Positions 62,349 to 64,000 of a stretch of DNA of 64,000 bases are shown here, in pieces. The notes beneath the pieces are model-generated. The model did not search any database. It had not been told where the DNA came from and saw nothing but the letters and a program-made list of their open reading frames with translations. The position numbers and the translations under genes were made by a program. Location: NCBI GenBank assembly GCA_963809695.1, contig CAWEKI010000010.1, forward strand, positions 310,001 through 374,000, written 5' to 3'. The DNA is from JAGDMJ01 sp963809695. GTDB lineage: Bacteria; Bacteroidota; Ignavibacteria; UBA10030; UBA6906. Within the stretch, counting starts at the first letter, position 1; the number at the start of each line of letters is the position of its first letter.

Positions 62349-63785
62349 ATGAATATCCGCACGAAAGTCACCGCTACCCACGTCACGCTCATCGTTCTCG
62401 GCGTGCTCCTCGTCAGCATTCTCTCCTCCTGGCAGATCCAGAAATATCTTGACAACCGGATCGCCAAGACCTTGCACAGCCAGCTGGATCTGGTTGCGAT
62501 GTTGTTCGAGGGGGGAAAACTGAAGGTGGATTCCTCCGACGTCTCCGATATGGAGCTGCGTCACATAGCCCGGGCATTGGGATTTCGCCTGACCGTGGTG
62601 TCAAACGAGGGCAGGGTCCTCTTTGATTCGGAAGTCTCTCGTGATTCAGTTGCCACGGTCGAAAACCACGCGGCGCGGCCCGAAATCATCCGTGCCCGGT
62701 CGGAAGGATTTGGTACCGACCGACGGCGAAGCCACACGGTCGGACAGGACTTTCTGTATGCCGCACGGAGGATCACCAGCCCATCCCTTGGATCCCTTGA
62801 TTCCAGTTTCGTCAGGGTGGCACTTCCCCTGACGGAGGTTGCGTTGGTCGATAATCGCGTCCAGAAGATCATCTGGGCGGTCGGGTTGCTGACCGTTCTG
62901 ATTTCCGCAATCGTGAGCTATGAGGTTTCGAAGCGCATCACCCGGCCGATCCTCGGGTTGGCCCGAACGGCAGGACAGATCAGGCAAGGGAATCTCGATC
63001 AGCGCGCGGACGTGTCTTCGCATGACGAGATCGGCGCGCTCGCGGAGGCGCTGAATGCGATGGCGGAGAAACTGTCGAGCGACATCAGCCGCATGAAAAA
63101 GTTGGAGCAGGTGCGGACCGAATTTCTTGGCAACGTTTCACATGAGTTGCGGACCCCGATCTTCTCGATCCAGGGATTTTTGGAGACCCTTCTGGATGGA
63201 GCCCTTGACGACCCCGCCGTGAACAGGGAATTCCTGGAACGGGCGCTCCGACAGGCCACGCGATTGAACACCTTATTGAATGATCTCATTGACATTTCGC
63301 GGATTGAATCCGGCGACATGAAGCTCAGCTTCCGGTATTTTTCCGCAGACGAATTGCTGGCACACGTCGCGGAAGAGCTCGAGGAGCAAGCCCAGAAGAA
63401 GCAGATCCAGCTGACATGCTCGGTCATCCCTCCTGTGGGAGATGTTTATGGAGATCGGGAACGGCTGAAACAGGTACTGATCAATCTTGTCGACAACGCA
63501 ATTAAATACACGGGGGAGGGCGGAAAGGTCGAGTGCAGGGCCAGGTTGCACGCAGGGCGTTGTTTGATTGAAGTGGAAGATAATGGCTGCGGGATTCCGG
63601 AAGAGCATGTCGGGCGCATTTTTGAACGGTTTTACCGGGTTGACCACGATCGTTCCCGCGAGGTGGGAGGAACGGGACTTGGCCTGGCAATTGTCAAGCA
63701 CATCGTCGAAGCTCACGGAAGCAAAGTGACAGTTCGAAGCCAGGTCGGAGAAGGAAGCACATTCGGATTCACGCTGAAGACATGA
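62349..63785 (+). CDS. phoR: Sensor histidine kinase, PhoR-like
   Basis: 478 residues. Two membrane segments (LIVLGVLLVSILSSWQI near 15-30 and IIWAVGLLTVLISAIVSY near 175-195) enclose a periplasmic sensor region. A HAMP domain follows (KRITRPILGLARTAGQIRQG). The phosphoacceptor His265 is in GNVSHELRTPIFSIQGF, and the ATPase has the N, G1 and G2 boxes (QVLINLVDNAIKYTGEGG, VEDNGCGIPEEHVGRIFERF, GGTGLGLAIVKHIVEAHG). It is paired with the regulator just upstream. The PAS domain common in E. coli PhoR is not seen. Confidence 0.86.
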   Translation: MNIRTKVTATHVTLIVLGVLLVSILSSWQIQKYLDNRIAKTLHSQLDLVAMLFEGGKLKVDSSDVSDMELRHIARALGFRLTVVSNEGRVLFDSEVSRDSVATVENHAARPEIIRARSEGFGTDRRRSHTVGQDFLYAARRITSPSLGSLDSSFVRVALPLTEVALVDNRVQKIIWAVGLLTVLISAIVSYEVSKRITRPILGLARTAGQIRQGNLDQRADVSSHDEIGALAEALNAMAEKLSSDISRMKKLEQVRTEFLGNVSHELRTPIFSIQGFLETLLDGALDDPAVNREFLERALRQATRLNTLLNDLIDISRIESGDMKLSFRYFSADELLAHVAEELEEQAQKKQIQLTCSVIPPVGDVYGDRERLKQVLINLVDNAIKYTGEGGKVECRARLHAGRCLIEVEDNGCGIPEEHVGRIFERFYRVDHDRSREVGGTGLGLAIVKHIVEAHGSKVTVRSQVGEGSTFGFTLKT

Positions 63786-64000
63786 CCCCTCAGGAACTCA
63801 TGCGTCAATGCTTCCGTCTTGCACTGCGGGGAAAGGGACACGTCAGTCCGAACCCGATGGTGGGCGCGTTGCTGGTGAAAGACAACAGGATAGTCGCGCG
63901 CGGTTACCACAAACGCTTCGGAGGTCCTCATGCGGAAGCGGACTGCCTCCGCCGCTATCCCGGCGACGTTCGCGATGCGACCCTCTATGTCAATCTCGAA
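63782..64000 (+). CDS. ribD: Riboflavin biosynthesis deaminase/reductase RibD, 5' part
   Basis: 73 codons to the window edge. The start ATG overlaps the phoR stop. The zinc deaminase motif GGPHAEADCL and the beginning (FRLALRGKGHVSPNPMVGALLV) are typical of the RibD N-terminal domain, which deaminates the pyrimidine intermediate. The zinc PCxxC part and the reductase domain lie beyond the window. Confidence 0.9.
   Translation, partial: MTPQELMRQCFRLALRGKGHVSPNPMVGALLVKDNRIVARGYHKRFGGPHAEADCLRRYPGDVRDATLYVNLE

Noticed and set aside
60977..62467. Minus-strand open frame of 496 codons
   Set aside because: Antisense to the oxidoreductase and phoB genes; composition is that of a shadow frame.

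Overview
This window looks like an ordinary chromosomal stretch from a Gram-negative bacterium of the FCB group, most likely Bacteroidota in the broad sense near Ignavibacteria/Kapabacteria (inference). The clues are a TonB-dependent receptor with an N-terminal carboxypeptidase-like domain, a C-terminal type IX secretion-like sorting domain on a protease, a DUF3098-like protein near Lol transporter genes, a bacillithiol deacetylase, BamD and LolCDE for an outer membrane, and moderately high G+C. Genes are tightly packed, with many ATGA start/stop overlaps. I found no rRNA, tRNA, CRISPR array, transposon or prophage, so accessory DNA is scarce.

Layout. 1-3630 (minus strand): the 5' part of a probable secreted heparinase-like polysaccharide lyase, and a 1092-residue secreted glycosidase-like protein (barrel plus beta-propeller). 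3980-11205: proS, an aldehyde dehydrogenase, dnaE and trxA. 11329-17717: plsC, a two-domain VOC dioxygenase-like gene, a HerA/DUF853 ATPase, pckA and an aminotransferase. 17943-23938: an M28 lipoprotein peptidase, a DUF6263-like protein, an M24 aminopeptidase, a divergent pyruvate-kinase-like protein and a membrane protein. 24147-26619: two membrane proteins and a small winged-helix regulator, with matching 23-bp operator-like sites before both transcription units. 26637-31117 (minus): a YncE-propeller/phosphoesterase lipoprotein and a HEAT-repeat/cyclophilin fusion.

31241-40099: aspS, a small envelope protein, an AtuA-type pair, prfB with a programmed +1 frameshift, lolC/lolE/lolD and a DUF3098-like gene. 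40219-53373: gdhA, two envelope proteins, bamD, a hotdog thioesterase, an FG-GAP repeat protein, a metalloprotease with a sorting domain, and ccmABCDEF. CcmE is the Cys type (CxxxY) instead of the classical His type. 53388-54538 (minus): bshB1 and a DUF2231 membrane protein. 54637-64000: a TonB-dependent receptor, xseA-xseB-dxs, a Gfo/Idh/MocA oxidoreductase, phoB-phoR and the start of ribD.

The genes mostly serve core metabolism and replication (dnaE, proS, aspS, prfB, pckA, gdhA, dxs, ribD) and envelope biogenesis (lol, bam, ccm, TonB). The least explained parts are the operator-linked membrane locus at 24-26.6 kb, the operon with the pyruvate-kinase-like protein at 20-24 kb, and the barrel/propeller glycosidase at the left edge. 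Promoter, operator and hairpin calls were made by eye and are weaker than the gene calls.
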